A stretch of DNA of 64,000 nucleotides from Planctomycetota bacterium (GCA_018242585.1 JAFEBQ010000030.1:1-64000); one strand, 5' to 3'. Shown: positions 34,671 through 44,175, numbered from the stretch's first letter. Translations and numbers: made by a program. The notes: generated by a model not told the origin, from the letters alone.

Positions 34671-36905
34671 TTAGAGCCGGAAGTGGAAGGTCTGGGAGAA
34701 CCAGCGCCACCCTTGTTGAGCGGCTGACTCCCAGGGAAGAATAATCTTGGCCCGGCCGCGGAAGCCAGTCCGCAGCTCGCCCGGGGTGACGTGAATCGGC
34801 ACGCGTGCCTGATACGAGACCGAAAGAGGGCGCTCGGCGCCGGTTTCATCGGTTCGAGTCGCCAACTCACCGCCAACCTTGTTCGACAACGTGCGCGGAC
34901 TGATCTTCAAATCGGAATGAGCAATCTCGGTCAACGTCCCCCAGAGGGTCTTCGTCGGTGACTCGTCGAGCTTAATCGCCACCTGTTGCCCTTCGATCAC
35001 GTACGACACATCCGCCTGATCGAGCACAATCTGGGCTTCGTAGCTGCCGGTGTCACCCACCTGGCACAGCAGGGTTCCTTGCTCCAGGTAGCAGTCGCGG
35101 TTGCGAGGCTCGAACAAACTGCCTGACCAAGTGGCTAACTCGCCCGGCGGCAACGGTCGGCGCGCTTGCAGCGGCGCCGGCAGCACCGTGCCGGCGCGCG
35201 TGGCCCGCAGCGCCAGTCGCTCGAAGTGCTGCTGCTTTTGCTCCAACTGCTCGGTCACGGCCGCCAAGGTCGATTCGAGCTCGGGGATTTGCCGACTGAT
35301 TTCGCGCTCTTGCGAGCGACGGTGGACCAGCCCGTCGAGTTGGGCCTGTAATAAGCCGCGGCGAGCTTTCAGCCGGGCGATCTCGAATTCCAGGTCCAGG
35401 TTGCGCAGTTGCGCCAGCAGCGTCCCCGGCTCGACACGCTGGCCGGGGGCGACTTTCATCTCGATCAGCTCGCCGGGGACTTCGACGTAGACGTTCTGCG
35501 GGGCCAGCGGCTTGAGTTCAAGCGTCCCCCAGGCGCGATGCGGCAACGGCACGACTGCCAACAACAGCGCCACGAGTCCCAATCCCACGAAGGTCGCACG
35601 AGCTCGGCGGCGGTCCATCTCTTCGCCGCGGCCGGGAACCCGCAGGTAGCGCGCCAGGCGATAGAGCGGAAAGCCGACCATTCCCGTCAACGAGGCCAGG
35701 CCCAACAACTGGGCGATGATCGTCAGGTGGTAAGGCTCGAAGAACCGGTACAAGAACCAGATCACCGTGACATAGACGAACATTCGATACCCGAACGCCG
35801 CCAGGGCGAACGCCACATAGAGGACGCGCCGCCGGATCGACATGTACGCTTGCTGTGGCGGCTCGATTCCCAATAGCAACGAGGCCAACGAGCGTTGCAC
35901 GTATTGATTTGCCTTCTGGTCCAGGTTGGGCACTTCGATTAGGTCGATCAGAATGTAATAGCCGTCGAACCGCATCAACGGGTTGGCGTTGAAAAAGATC
36001 GTCGTCACCGAGCAGACGAACATCACGTTCAGGGCAATGTGGTGCAGCAGCCCATCGGTCGTGAACCACCAGATGAACGTGGCAATCGCCGACAGGACCA
36101 GCTCGACGTATATCCCGGCGGCGGCGATGGCCGCGCGATGCCACTTGTTGGGCAACATCCACGAGTCGGAAACTTTGCAATATAGGCACGGCGTAAACAC
36201 CAACAGCATCATGCCCAACTCGGTGCACTCGCCCCCGAAATGCCGACAGGTGAGCCCGTGCCCCAGCTCGTGCAACACCTTGACCGCCCCCAAGGTGATG
36301 AACAGCAGGATCGCCGTCTCGAACGTGAAGTACTGATGAAACGTCGGTAACTGGGCGAGGAAGTCATCGAACTTGGCCAAGATCAGCACCAGCGCCGCCA
36401 GAATCAACGCCAGGCTCAGCCCCAGCGCCTGTGGCGAATACAACCAGCCGAACCAGGCATAGAGTCCGTCCAAGAACCGTCGCGGGTTCACCCCCTTGAA
36501 CCGCATGGACAAGGGGTTCATCAGCCACGACAGGCCCCGGTTGCGGTTGTGCTCGGCGCGGCGGCGGCCGAGTTCTTCACCCTGGCCGGGTGCTTCGGAA
36601 TAGACCAGCCCCGACTGGTGGAACAGGGCGAACATCTGGGCCAGCTCTTCCAGCCGGATTTCGTCCGGGGCAAAGCGGGCGTCGAAGGCCGCCTTGATTT
36701 CGCGCGTCGAAGTCTTGCCGTCGAGCAGCTCGAGCACGGCATACTCGGGATCGTCGAGCCGGACGTAGTTCATGCCGATCGGATCTTTCAGCACCCAGCA
36801 GTCGCGCCCTTCGAAGTGCTGGCGCGCCACGACCAGGTCGGGACAGCGGCGCAGCCGCACCGGGCGCGAGGCGGTGGCGATCACGCTGTCGTTGAAGCTG
36901 GTCAT
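34671..36905 (-). CDS. PqqD-like / M50 site-2 metalloprotease / HlyD fusion membrane protein
   Basis: A 744-aa polytopic protein. Residues about 18-105 resemble a PqqD/winged-helix peptide-binding domain (ARQHFEGRDCWVLKDPIG, VLELLDGKTSTREIK). The M50 membrane protease core has the zinc motif HELGH (212-216) and the distal NANPLMRFDGYY motif (about 306-317, third ligand Asp), among eight or so TM segments (about 150-440). A lipoyl/HlyD adaptor follows (about 460-740: VEVPGELIEMKVAPGQRVEPG, RRGLLQAQLDGLVHRRS). This arrangement resembles peptide-export maturation proteases but with an adaptor fused on. It lies 30 bp after the GAF-HlyD gene and upstream of the SecA-like gene. Confidence 0.9.
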   Translation of the reverse strand: MTSFNDSVIATASRPVRLRRCPDLVVARQHFEGRDCWVLKDPIGMNYVRLDDPEYAVLELLDGKTSTREIKAAFDARFAPDEIRLEELAQMFALFHQSGLVYSEAPGQGEELGRRRAEHNRNRGLSWLMNPLSMRFKGVNPRRFLDGLYAWFGWLYSPQALGLSLALILAALVLILAKFDDFLAQLPTFHQYFTFETAILLFITLGAVKVLHELGHGLTCRHFGGECTELGMMLLVFTPCLYCKVSDSWMLPNKWHRAAIAAAGIYVELVLSAIATFIWWFTTDGLLHHIALNVMFVCSVTTIFFNANPLMRFDGYYILIDLIEVPNLDQKANQYVQRSLASLLLGIEPPQQAYMSIRRRVLYVAFALAAFGYRMFVYVTVIWFLYRFFEPYHLTIIAQLLGLASLTGMVGFPLYRLARYLRVPGRGEEMDRRRARATFVGLGLVALLLAVVPLPHRAWGTLELKPLAPQNVYVEVPGELIEMKVAPGQRVEPGTLLAQLRNLDLEFEIARLKARRGLLQAQLDGLVHRRSQEREISRQIPELESTLAAVTEQLEQKQQHFERLALRATRAGTVLPAPLQARRPLPPGELATWSGSLFEPRNRDCYLEQGTLLCQVGDTGSYEAQIVLDQADVSYVIEGQQVAIKLDESPTKTLWGTLTEIAHSDLKISPRTLSNKVGGELATRTDETGAERPLSVSYQARVPIHVTPGELRTGFRGRAKIILPWESAAQQGWRWFSQTFHFRL

Positions 36906-36935
36906 GCAAACCGTCGCGCGCCTGCGCGCCCCAGG

Positions 36936-38942
36936 TTAAAACCGGAACAACACCCGCGAGTCGAAAAACACCCAGGCGTCGTACAACAGCACATAGCCCA
37001 GCGAGTGCTCGCCGCAACGAATCTTGGCGCGGCAATCGGCACCGGGGCGCAAGTTGTCGAGCGCCGCGCGATCGATCTTCACGCGGACTTGCACCGTGTT
37101 GCCCGCGTCGCCATGAATCTCGGCGGCCAGCTCGACCTCTTGGATGGTCCCGGCGTGATCGTGTCCTGGATCGGTCGCCAATCGATAGACCACCGGCAGC
37201 GCTTCGCCTTGCCGGCGCTGAGCCTCCGTCAGGTGTCCCAATCGGTTCTCGGGCACTTGCAGTTCCAGCTCCCAATCGCCGGTCGTGTCGGCCACGGTCA
37301 AAAGGATTTGGCCGCGATGGACGGGGCGCTGGTCGAGCAGTTCATGCACATCCCAGGTGACAACCTTGCCGGCCAGCGGGCTGACGATCGACAACTGCTC
37401 GCGCTTCTGTTCCAGCAGCGTGAGCTGCGAGCGTTGGCTGTCGAGTTGTTCGAGCAGCTCGTTGCGCTGGCCCGAGAGTCGCATCCGCTGTTCGCTTTCG
37501 AGCCGTTTGCCTTCGGACGACAGGGTCCGCTCGACGGCCGCCAGTTGCGCCAACGTGGCGGCTTGCTGCCCATTGAGGTCGGTGATCGCCACTTCCAGAT
37601 CGGTGTTCCGCAGCGCGGCGAGGAGTTGTCCCTGCTCGACCTGCTGGCCGTGTTTGACCAGCACGCGATCGACCGTCCCGTCGGCGGTGGCAAAGACATC
37701 GTGGCGGCGCTTGGGCTGCAGCGTGCCGTTGGCGTGAATCTCGAACCGCCAGGGGATGACGGTCAGCGCCAGGATCGCCAGCCCAACACAGGCGGCGACG
37801 AGCTTGGTGCGCGGCCAATTCTTGGCCGAGACCAAGAGCTTGCTCTGCGTGATCTTGTTCCACAACGGGAACAGGAACAGCCCTTCGTGCCGAAGCGCGT
37901 TGGCCAGGGCGAGTTCCGCCTCGCTTTGAGCCATGCGGGCCGTTTCTTGCAGTTGCTCGATCGGCCGGCTGCTCAGGCATTCGACGAGCAGGGCACCGAT
38001 CAACGATCGCTCTTCGTCCGATTCTTGCTTGCCGGGCAAGGCCAGCGGCAATACGCCGACAATCTTGGCGTGCGACTCGTCCAGGTATTCGTTCAGCGGC
38101 GCTTCGATTTGCGGCGGAGTGTGTTCCGAAAAGCCGGTGTACCAGTAGGCTTCTTTCTGGCTAATGACGGCGGTGGCCAGCTCGGTCAGGTGCTCCATCA
38201 CCGGCGAGCGATGATCGATGCTCTGCTTGCCGCTGACGGCGGCGATGCGTAGCTTGCCGCGACGCTGGATCGCGACGCTAACCCGGTCGCAGTCCAGCAG
38301 CAACCGTCCTTCGTTGGCAATCGCGGCGCTGACTTTCTGCGAGCGTAGACTGCCGTGGATCGATTGATGCAAGTCGGCCCACTGGTTCCACAGAGCCAGC
38401 TTGGCTTCCAACGCGCGAACCCGCGCGGCCAGCAAGAAGACCGCGGCAAACTCGCAAAACCGCCGGGCACAGGCCAGATAACCCGCCTGGGTCTGCGCGT
38501 CGGGATGGAACCGCTGGTAAATCTCGAGCACGCCCGCCACGCGCTCCTGAACGCGAATCGGCACCAGCATCAACAGGTGATGCGTGTTGTTCTTGAGCGT
38601 GGTTCCCGGCAGTCCGCCGCCGGGCCCGATCATTTGTGGATGCGGCGCGGCGAGTTGCTGTTGAATCAGCCGCTCGTTCTCGGCCGTGCTGAATAGCGCG
38701 GCCACGTCGGCGCCGGGGCGCTCGAACTGCGCAACCAGTCTTGCCGCGCCGCGCCCATCGGCCAGCCAGACGCCGGCGGCCAAAGCCCCCAGGGTCGTGG
38801 CGGCCCGTTCAGTGAACAGGGTGAAGAAGCGGGTGGCGTCGATTTCCTGCTCGGCCAGCCGGGCGACTTCGTCCAACAGGGCGATCAGTTGTTGCTGCGC
38901 CTGCTCGACTCCGTGTTGTTCGATATCGTGCATGACTGACAT
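36936..38942 (-). CDS. GAF-domain HlyD-family membrane fusion protein
   Basis: A 668-aa product. The N-terminal half is cytosolic and looks like two GAF-type sensor modules (about 25-185 with LMLVPIRVQERVAGVLEIY, and about 195-340 with RLLLDCDRVSVAIQRRGKL and VGVLPLALPG). A single TM helix follows (about 380-398, LVAACVGLAILALTVIPW), then a HlyD/adaptor part (about 400-668: lipoyl NGTLQPKRRHDVFATADG, hairpin RTLSSEGKRLESEQ, lipoyl AGKVVTWDVHELL). The start of the gene has ATGs at 38942 and 38933. It is the first gene of the cassette with the M50-HlyD and SecA-like genes. The GAF part suggests the machine is controlled by a small ligand. Confidence 0.9.
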   Translation of the reverse strand: MSVMHDIEQHGVEQAQQQLIALLDEVARLAEQEIDATRFFTLFTERAATTLGALAAGVWLADGRGAARLVAQFERPGADVAALFSTAENERLIQQQLAAPHPQMIGPGGGLPGTTLKNNTHHLLMLVPIRVQERVAGVLEIYQRFHPDAQTQAGYLACARRFCEFAAVFLLAARVRALEAKLALWNQWADLHQSIHGSLRSQKVSAAIANEGRLLLDCDRVSVAIQRRGKLRIAAVSGKQSIDHRSPVMEHLTELATAVISQKEAYWYTGFSEHTPPQIEAPLNEYLDESHAKIVGVLPLALPGKQESDEERSLIGALLVECLSSRPIEQLQETARMAQSEAELALANALRHEGLFLFPLWNKITQSKLLVSAKNWPRTKLVAACVGLAILALTVIPWRFEIHANGTLQPKRRHDVFATADGTVDRVLVKHGQQVEQGQLLAALRNTDLEVAITDLNGQQAATLAQLAAVERTLSSEGKRLESEQRMRLSGQRNELLEQLDSQRSQLTLLEQKREQLSIVSPLAGKVVTWDVHELLDQRPVHRGQILLTVADTTGDWELELQVPENRLGHLTEAQRRQGEALPVVYRLATDPGHDHAGTIQEVELAAEIHGDAGNTVQVRVKIDRAALDNLRPGADCRAKIRCGEHSLGYVLLYDAWVFFDSRVLFRF

Positions 38943-39233
38943 CGAGTTGCCTGTGCCCCGAGCAAATCGCTTGATCGTGGACCGCTGGCGTTACCAAGCC
39001 GGCGGCTTTGCCGCCCTGGTTTTGGTGCCGAGCTATCCACGTCGTGCTGCCATTAGTCGGAAACCTTTCGGTAGGATGTCCGAAAGTGCCAGCGACAAGA
39101 CTCCATCTTAGGCAGGAAGTCCAAACACGGCAATGAATTAAAGACACGCCACGGGAGGTGAATGTCACCAACGATTCAGAGCCCGGGACGTATCGTCCCA
39201 GCTTAGCGGTGGTATCTGCTTCGCGACGGGGGG
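38943..39233. other. Non-coding region between GAF-HlyD gene and pectate lyase gene
   Basis: No gene could be supported. A hairpin-forming run GGCGGC-TTT-GCCGCC lies near 39000-39015. The remainder is unremarkable. It probably holds the promoter of the minus-strand cassette. Confidence 0.4.
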
Positions 39234-40214
39234 CTAACGTCCCTGACTCTCGCTGGCGCTGACTTTCCCCACGCCGGCGTTGGCCGGGATCAGCTCTGGC
39301 AACTGCTGGGCGTCGTCGAGTTTGTACTGATAGGGGACCGCCGGCACTTCGCCGGCCGATTGTAGTGGGCCGCTTTCGACCGTCACGTTCTGCCGCTCGA
39401 CCAGTCGCCCCGGCTCGGGCGAGTCGCCATAGCTGGTCAGCGTCGGCAACTTGCAGCGCAGGAAATAGTTCCCTTCGACCAGCACGCCGGCATTGGCCGT
39501 CGACGCCACGCCGTACTGATTGTTCTGATAAAAGTTGTTGAAGACGTGGATCGGCTCGCCGACGCGGGCGCGCGGATGCCGCGACAGACTCCCATCGAAA
39601 AAGTTGTGATGGTACGTCACCCGCAGCCTGCCCCGGTCCTCGGCGGCGGCCGAAGCCTTGTCGCTGTGCCCCAGCAGGCAGGTCTTGTTGTGATCGTGAA
39701 AGCGGCACCACGAGACGGTCGCCAGATCGCTGCCATGCTTGATGTCGACCAGCCCGTCGTGGCAGTTGGCGAAGTCGCAGTGATCGATCCAGACGTGCCG
39801 CGTGCCCCCCTCGACGTTCACGGCGTCATCGGCCGAGTCGTGAATCGACAAGTTGCGGATGATGACATTCTCGACTTTGTTCAGGTGCAAGCCAAAGCCA
39901 GTCAGCTCGGCCCCCGCGTCGCCGAGGATCGTTTTGTTTGAACCGACGCGAACTTTCTTGGACAGCGTGATCTTGCCGCGGACAATCACCGTGGCCGGCC
40001 CATAGCCAGCAACCGCCAGGCGGAGCGCCTCTTCGTCGGCGACCGACACCGTTGCGCCCCCTTTACCACCGGTGGTGCCGCCGTCGACGCTGGCCCAACC
40101 GATCGGCTCGTTCTCCGTCGCCCGCGGCGATTCGGCCGCCAAACCGAGCGCAGGCAACAGGGAAAGAGACAGCGCAAGAGCGACGCTCAAGCGGACGAAT
40201 CGAATGGCGCGCAT
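39234..40214 (-). CDS. Secreted pectate lyase (PL1-like)
   Basis: A 326-aa protein with a signal peptide (about residues 1-27, ending LGLAAES). The parallel beta-helix pectate-lyase signature WIDHCDFANCHDGLVDIK is present, as are VSWCRFHDHNKT and the RHPRAR segment that carries the catalytic Arg, together with the NFYQNN and NYFLRC turns. It cleaves pectin-like or related polyuronates by beta-elimination, probably outside the cell or in the periplasm, with calcium. The ATG at 40214 is chosen because it starts the signal peptide; the frame continues further upstream. Confidence 0.9.
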   Translation of the reverse strand: MRAIRFVRLSVALALSLSLLPALGLAAESPRATENEPIGWASVDGGTTGGKGGATVSVADEEALRLAVAGYGPATVIVRGKITLSKKVRVGSNKTILGDAGAELTGFGLHLNKVENVIIRNLSIHDSADDAVNVEGGTRHVWIDHCDFANCHDGLVDIKHGSDLATVSWCRFHDHNKTCLLGHSDKASAAAEDRGRLRVTYHHNFFDGSLSRHPRARVGEPIHVFNNFYQNNQYGVASTANAGVLVEGNYFLRCKLPTLTSYGDSPEPGRLVERQNVTVESGPLQSAGEVPAVPYQYKLDDAQQLPELIPANAGVGKVSASESQGR

Positions 40215-40404
40215 CGTGATACCTTGCCGGGGGACGCGAGTTGGTGGAGTTCCGGTCTCGCTCAGGATACCTAAGGTCGCCCCCGCCGGGCGAACTTTTT
40301 CGGCTACAGCGCGGATCGAGCGAACGAATGAAAACTCGCCGACCAATCGGCTCATCACGATCGAATCCAACGCCAGGTGTGAATCACAAGCCACCTCGCC
40401 CCGG

Positions 40405-40432
40405 ACCCCTCTCCCACGGCGGGGAGAGGGGA
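40405..40432 (-). terminator. Possible hairpin between EF-hand and pectate lyase genes
   Basis: A perfect 10-bp stem CCCCTCTCCC / GGGAGAGGGG with a 6-base loop lies 20 bp after the EF-hand gene stop on the minus strand. No T-run follows, so it may instead be one of the dispersed GC-rich repeats seen in this genome. Confidence 0.4.
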
Positions 40433-40450
40433 GTGATTGTCACTTCTCCA

Positions 40451-42706
40451 CTAACCTCGTGGGGGCAACGGCTCGACGCTGATCAACAGCGTCGGCACGC
40501 CGTCGAGATCGTTGTTCTCCAGTTGCAAGTGTACCGTCTTGAAGTCCTTGCCAGCGCCGGCCACCTTGCCCAGGAAGGCCAGGTAGCGAATGCTCGGCGG
40601 ATCGGGCAGCTTGGGAATCGTGGCCCCGTTGGCCAAGAGCGTGTCCGGCCCCAAGTGGCCGTACTCGATTTCATTCAAGCTGTCGGTAATCAGCTTTTGA
40701 TCGTCGGCCGTCAGGGCGGCCCGCAACGTGCTCTTGGCTAGGTCGCGGGCAAATCGTCCCAGGTTTGCGTCGTCGATGAACGATCGCGACAGGTACAGCC
40801 CCACGGCCGTCACGCGCTGCGCGCCGCTCACGCCGATGCGCAGCGTGACATAGTCACGAAACCGCGGGCCGCTCGGTTTGAAGCTGATGACCTTCGTGCC
40901 CTCGAACGGGCCGGCGCTGCTGCCGGCTTCTTGCAGCTTGAAGAACGTGAACAGGTCGGTCTGTTTGGCGTCGTCGAGCGACATGCCGATCAGCGAGCCA
41001 TCGCCGCTGGCCGGGGTTCCAGGCGCGCCCGGCGGGGCAGGGGCCAGCGGAGCCACGGGTGTTGCCGGCGCATAGCGGCCACCTCCTGGCGGCGTCAGGA
41101 TAATGCGCCCCGGCGACGGAGTCGGGTCGCTGGGCGTGGGATCGTCGGGCGATGGCACGGGGCTGCCGGGCGTTGCGCCGCCGCCGATGGTCAGCGAGTT
41201 GAAGAACTTCTTGATGTTCGCCGGGCCGGTTTGCGAGTTCGGCGTGCGAGCGAAGATCAATTCGATGATCCGCCCGCCGGCAATGATCGCGTGGATGCGA
41301 ATGTCGGTCTCGTTTTCCCCTTCGATGACCAGCGAGAAGTCGCGACCTTTGTACCCTTGGAGTTCGGTGGCCTTGTCGTTGATCAACCGCCCCTTGGTTT
41401 GCTTGACTTCCATGTCGCGCAGCTCTTCGAGCTTGCTGGCCGCCAGACTGCTCAGGTCTTGCTGCGCCTGGGCGACCGAGACCTTGTAAACCGTCGCCCC
41501 ATTGTCGACCAGCAAAATGTAATTGCCGTTGGCGTCGGCCTGGGGCTTGCCGGGGGTGGCGAACGAGATGTTGGCGCCGTCGATCGACGTGACCGTCCAG
41601 CCGGGCGGCACTTCACCCTGCACCGTCGGCCCAGAGGGCTGCGCCGCGATGACCGGCGCGTTGGGCTGGGGCGAGGCCTGCAGGATCGTCAGCGAGTCGA
41701 AGAACCGGTTCACGCTGGCCGGCGAGGTTTGCGACTCGGCACCGCGAATCACGACCATCTGGCACAGGCGGTCGCCGGCGATGATCACCCGGTATCGGTA
41801 CTCAATGTCCTGGTCGGTCACAAACGTGAACGAGGCCGCCGGGTGGCCGCCGACGTTCAGCCGCTTTTCGCCGACCGGCCGCCCCTTGGTCAGCTTCTGG
41901 GCCGCTTCCATCACCAAGCGCAGGCGCTCGTCGGCGTCTCCTTCGAGCTGCTCCTTCCCTTGCAGGATGGTGACCATGTAGACGGTGTTGTTGCTGTCGG
42001 TGGCGAGCATGTACGAGCCATTTTCGTCCAGGTTCGGCTGGCCCGGCATGTCGAACGTAAAGCCCTTGGCCGTGGCGTCGATCGTTTGCCAGCCGTCCGC
42101 CGCGGCGCGCGACTTGGCACCGACCACTGGTGGGGTGACGGCCGGGTCTTCGGCGGCGGGAGTCGGCTCGTTGCGCGGCACCTGGCGCGGACGCGGCGTT
42201 TGGGGCGTGTCGGTTTGCGACGGCGCGATCGGCCTAGGGGCGGGCTCGTGCTGCTCGGCGGCGCGGCCGGCGATGAACTCGGCCTTGGTCACACGACCGT
42301 CGTTGTTCCGGTCATAGATGTGCCACTTGCCATCGAGTTCCGTACCCGACAGCCAGCCATCGTGGTTCCAATCCAACAGCGCGAACGCCTTCTCGCCGTC
42401 GGGGTCGGTGGCCGCCTGTTCCTTGTCGGCGCGGCGGCCACGGAGGAACTCCTCGCGCGAGACCATGCCGTCGCCGTTCACGTCGTAGCGCGTCCAGTCA
42501 TAGGGACCGATTTCCTGCGCGGTCAGTTGCCCGTCACGATCGATGTCGAAGCGCGAGAACATTTCGGCGCTGTTCTCGATCGGCGAACCGTCGGCCCGCG
42601 CGGCGGTCGGCGCTAGCCAGGCCAGCGCGCCCAGCATGCCGATGCCAACGAGTCGCGTGAAGCGGTGGCGAACGATCGCCCCTGCGGAATTGCCAAGACA
42701 GAACAT
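40451..42706 (-). CDS. Exported EF-hand protein with two repeated C-terminal domains
   Basis: A 751-aa product with a signal peptide (about 1-38). Four canonical 12-residue EF-hand loops follow: DIDRDGQLTAQE (54-65), DVNGDGMVSREE (75-86), DWNHDGWLSGTE (112-123) and DRNNDGRVTKAE (132-143), so it should bind about four calcium ions. A Pro-rich linker leads to two homologous domains (about 205-340 and 360-500), each ending FFxSLTI. A Pro-rich stretch precedes a different C-terminal domain (about 575-745). It probably sits in the periplasm or cell surface. Overall function is not known. Confidence 0.85.
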   Translation of the reverse strand: MFCLGNSAGAIVRHRFTRLVGIGMLGALAWLAPTAARADGSPIENSAEMFSRFDIDRDGQLTAQEIGPYDWTRYDVNGDGMVSREEFLRGRRADKEQAATDPDGEKAFALLDWNHDGWLSGTELDGKWHIYDRNNDGRVTKAEFIAGRAAEQHEPAPRPIAPSQTDTPQTPRPRQVPRNEPTPAAEDPAVTPPVVGAKSRAAADGWQTIDATAKGFTFDMPGQPNLDENGSYMLATDSNNTVYMVTILQGKEQLEGDADERLRLVMEAAQKLTKGRPVGEKRLNVGGHPAASFTFVTDQDIEYRYRVIIAGDRLCQMVVIRGAESQTSPASVNRFFDSLTILQASPQPNAPVIAAQPSGPTVQGEVPPGWTVTSIDGANISFATPGKPQADANGNYILLVDNGATVYKVSVAQAQQDLSSLAASKLEELRDMEVKQTKGRLINDKATELQGYKGRDFSLVIEGENETDIRIHAIIAGGRIIELIFARTPNSQTGPANIKKFFNSLTIGGGATPGSPVPSPDDPTPSDPTPSPGRIILTPPGGGRYAPATPVAPLAPAPPGAPGTPASGDGSLIGMSLDDAKQTDLFTFFKLQEAGSSAGPFEGTKVISFKPSGPRFRDYVTLRIGVSGAQRVTAVGLYLSRSFIDDANLGRFARDLAKSTLRAALTADDQKLITDSLNEIEYGHLGPDTLLANGATIPKLPDPPSIRYLAFLGKVAGAGKDFKTVHLQLENNDLDGVPTLLISVEPLPPRG

Positions 42707-43158
42707 GGCTTGTCCCCCTGCGAGATCGGTCGGTGAGGCGGTGACCAGATAAGATGCTGCCCTCAGCCAGCAGTAGAACCGATGACGCGGCCGGAAGCCA
42801 CTAGGCAGACAAGTTTTTTGCGCGGGCGGGCGGTGGACAGTATGACGTGGGCGCCGAGCAAGTCGCCGTCGTTGCGCATCTGGCTTTACGTCAGTTGAGA
42901 ATCGATCCTTCCAGGCCCGTTACGTTTCCATCATCACAGGCAGCGCGCAAACCCTTCTCCCTCCGGGAGAAGGTGGCCGAAGGCCGGATGAGGGTCAACG
43001 TCGCCCCGTTGGAACGCATCGCCTCGGGCCACGTGGACCCTCATCCGTCGGCTAGCGCCGCCACCTTCTCCCGGAGGGAGAAGGGTCAGCGCGACGTCGC
43101 GCGCGACCGGGGCGCTGGCAAGGCGGCACAACTTCTCCGCAGTTGATGATGGTCAAAA
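42707..43158. other. Gene-free region with an interspersed inverted repeat
   Basis: Contains the 42952-43085 repeat described separately and no supported gene. The bases next to the EF-hand start probably hold its promoter. Confidence 0.5.
42952..43085. repeat. Interspersed inverted-repeat element (CTTCTCCC..GGATGAGGGTC family)
   Basis: The arm 42952-42996 (CCCTTCTCCCTCCGGGAGAA...GGATGAGGGTC) is repeated inversely at 43036-43085, with a few differences in the middle. Each arm contains its own small hairpin (CTCCCTCCGGGAG). Repeats of this wording occur in many high-GC bacterial genomes, so it is a dispersed element rather than a unique site. Confidence 0.75.
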
Positions 43159-44175
43159 CTATCTTCGAATCCCCTCGATCACGCTGATCTCCGTGGCCGT
43201 GCGAACAATCCGGTTCAGCTCGAACCCGGCTTGCTCGTACAGCGTCCGGTACTCCGCTTCGGTTCGTTCCTTGCCGCCGGGGATCAGCATCATCGTCAGG
43301 TCCAGCAGCTTGGTGTGAAACGGCGTGTTCCCCGCCGGGATCACCGCTTCGACCAGCAGCAGCTTGTGCCCCGGCTGCATCACCCGGTGGCAATTGCGCA
43401 GGATGGTCAGCGACTTGGCGTCGTCCCAGTCGTGGATGATGTGTCGCATCAGGTACGCGTCGGCCCCAGTTGGCACCGCCTCGAAGAAGCTGCCCGCGAC
43501 CAACTGGCAGCGTCCGCCGACGCCGGCGGCTTCGACCCGCGGTTTGGCGCGTTCGAGCACGTGCGCCAGGTCGAACAAGATGCCGCGCAGGGGCTCGTGG
43601 CGCTGCAAGATCGCCGTCAGCTTCGAGCCGTTGCCGCCGCCGATGTCGGCCAGCACGGAGATGCCGCTGAAGTCGTAGGCGTCGAGCACGGCGGCCGTCT
43701 CGCGACCATGAATGCCGGTCATCGCGTCGTCAAAGATGCTGGCCTGCTCGGGATGCTCGCTGAGAAAGTCGAAGACCGGCTTGCGATACACGCGCTCGAA
43801 AGCGTTCTCGCCCGTGTGCAGCACGTGGTAAAGCTGGCCATAGACCGCGTAGTGTTCCTCGCCCATCATGATCGCCAGCGAGCGCTGCGAGCCAGGCACG
43901 CCCGAGCGCAACAGTTCGGCCATCGGCGTGAGGCGGAAGACTTGCGACTCCGACTCGGCAAAGACACCCACGCTGGCCAACGCCCGCAGCAGTCGGAACA
44001 GAAAGTCAGGCTTGGTGTTCGTGGCGGTGGCCAGTTGCGCGACGTTGCGCGGCCTGTCGGCCAGCAAGTCGGCCAGGCCGAGCTTGGCGGCGGCATAGAC
44101 CGACTGGGAAAGCCAATAGCCCGAGATCAGGGGCAGCAAGCTGTCGGCCGGAGCAGGAGCGGTCATGGTCGGCAC
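43159..44175 (-). CDS. SAM-dependent O-methyltransferase (hydroxyneurobactin/acetylserotonin-OMT-like)
   Basis: A 338-aa methyltransferase of the plant-OMT/AOMT shape. An N-terminal winged-helix dimerisation domain (about 12-100: YAAAKLGLADLLADRPRNVA, RLLRALASVGVF) is followed by the Rossmann domain with motif I VLADIGGGNGS (174-184). The probable catalytic His is in MRHIIHDWDDAKSLTIL. Relatives methylate hydroxyl groups of small aromatic or polyketide-like molecules. ATGs at 44175 and 44166 are both possible. It is single, with no biosynthetic genes beside it, so the substrate is open. Confidence 0.88.
   Translation of the reverse strand: MPTMTAPAPADSLLPLISGYWLSQSVYAAAKLGLADLLADRPRNVAQLATATNTKPDFLFRLLRALASVGVFAESESQVFRLTPMAELLRSGVPGSQRSLAIMMGEEHYAVYGQLYHVLHTGENAFERVYRKPVFDFLSEHPEQASIFDDAMTGIHGRETAAVLDAYDFSGISVLADIGGGNGSKLTAILQRHEPLRGILFDLAHVLERAKPRVEAAGVGGRCQLVAGSFFEAVPTGADAYLMRHIIHDWDDAKSLTILRNCHRVMQPGHKLLLVEAVIPAGNTPFHTKLLDLTMMLIPGGKERTEAEYRTLYEQAGFELNRIVRTATEISVIEGIRR

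Noticed and set aside
36549-38252. 567-codon plus-strand frame opposite the HlyD genes
   Set aside because: Spans two minus-strand genes and their gap, with no motif.
40931-42616. 561-codon plus-strand frame opposite the EF-hand gene
   Set aside because: Arg/Gly/His-rich composition typical of antisense translation; EF-hand loops are on the other strand.
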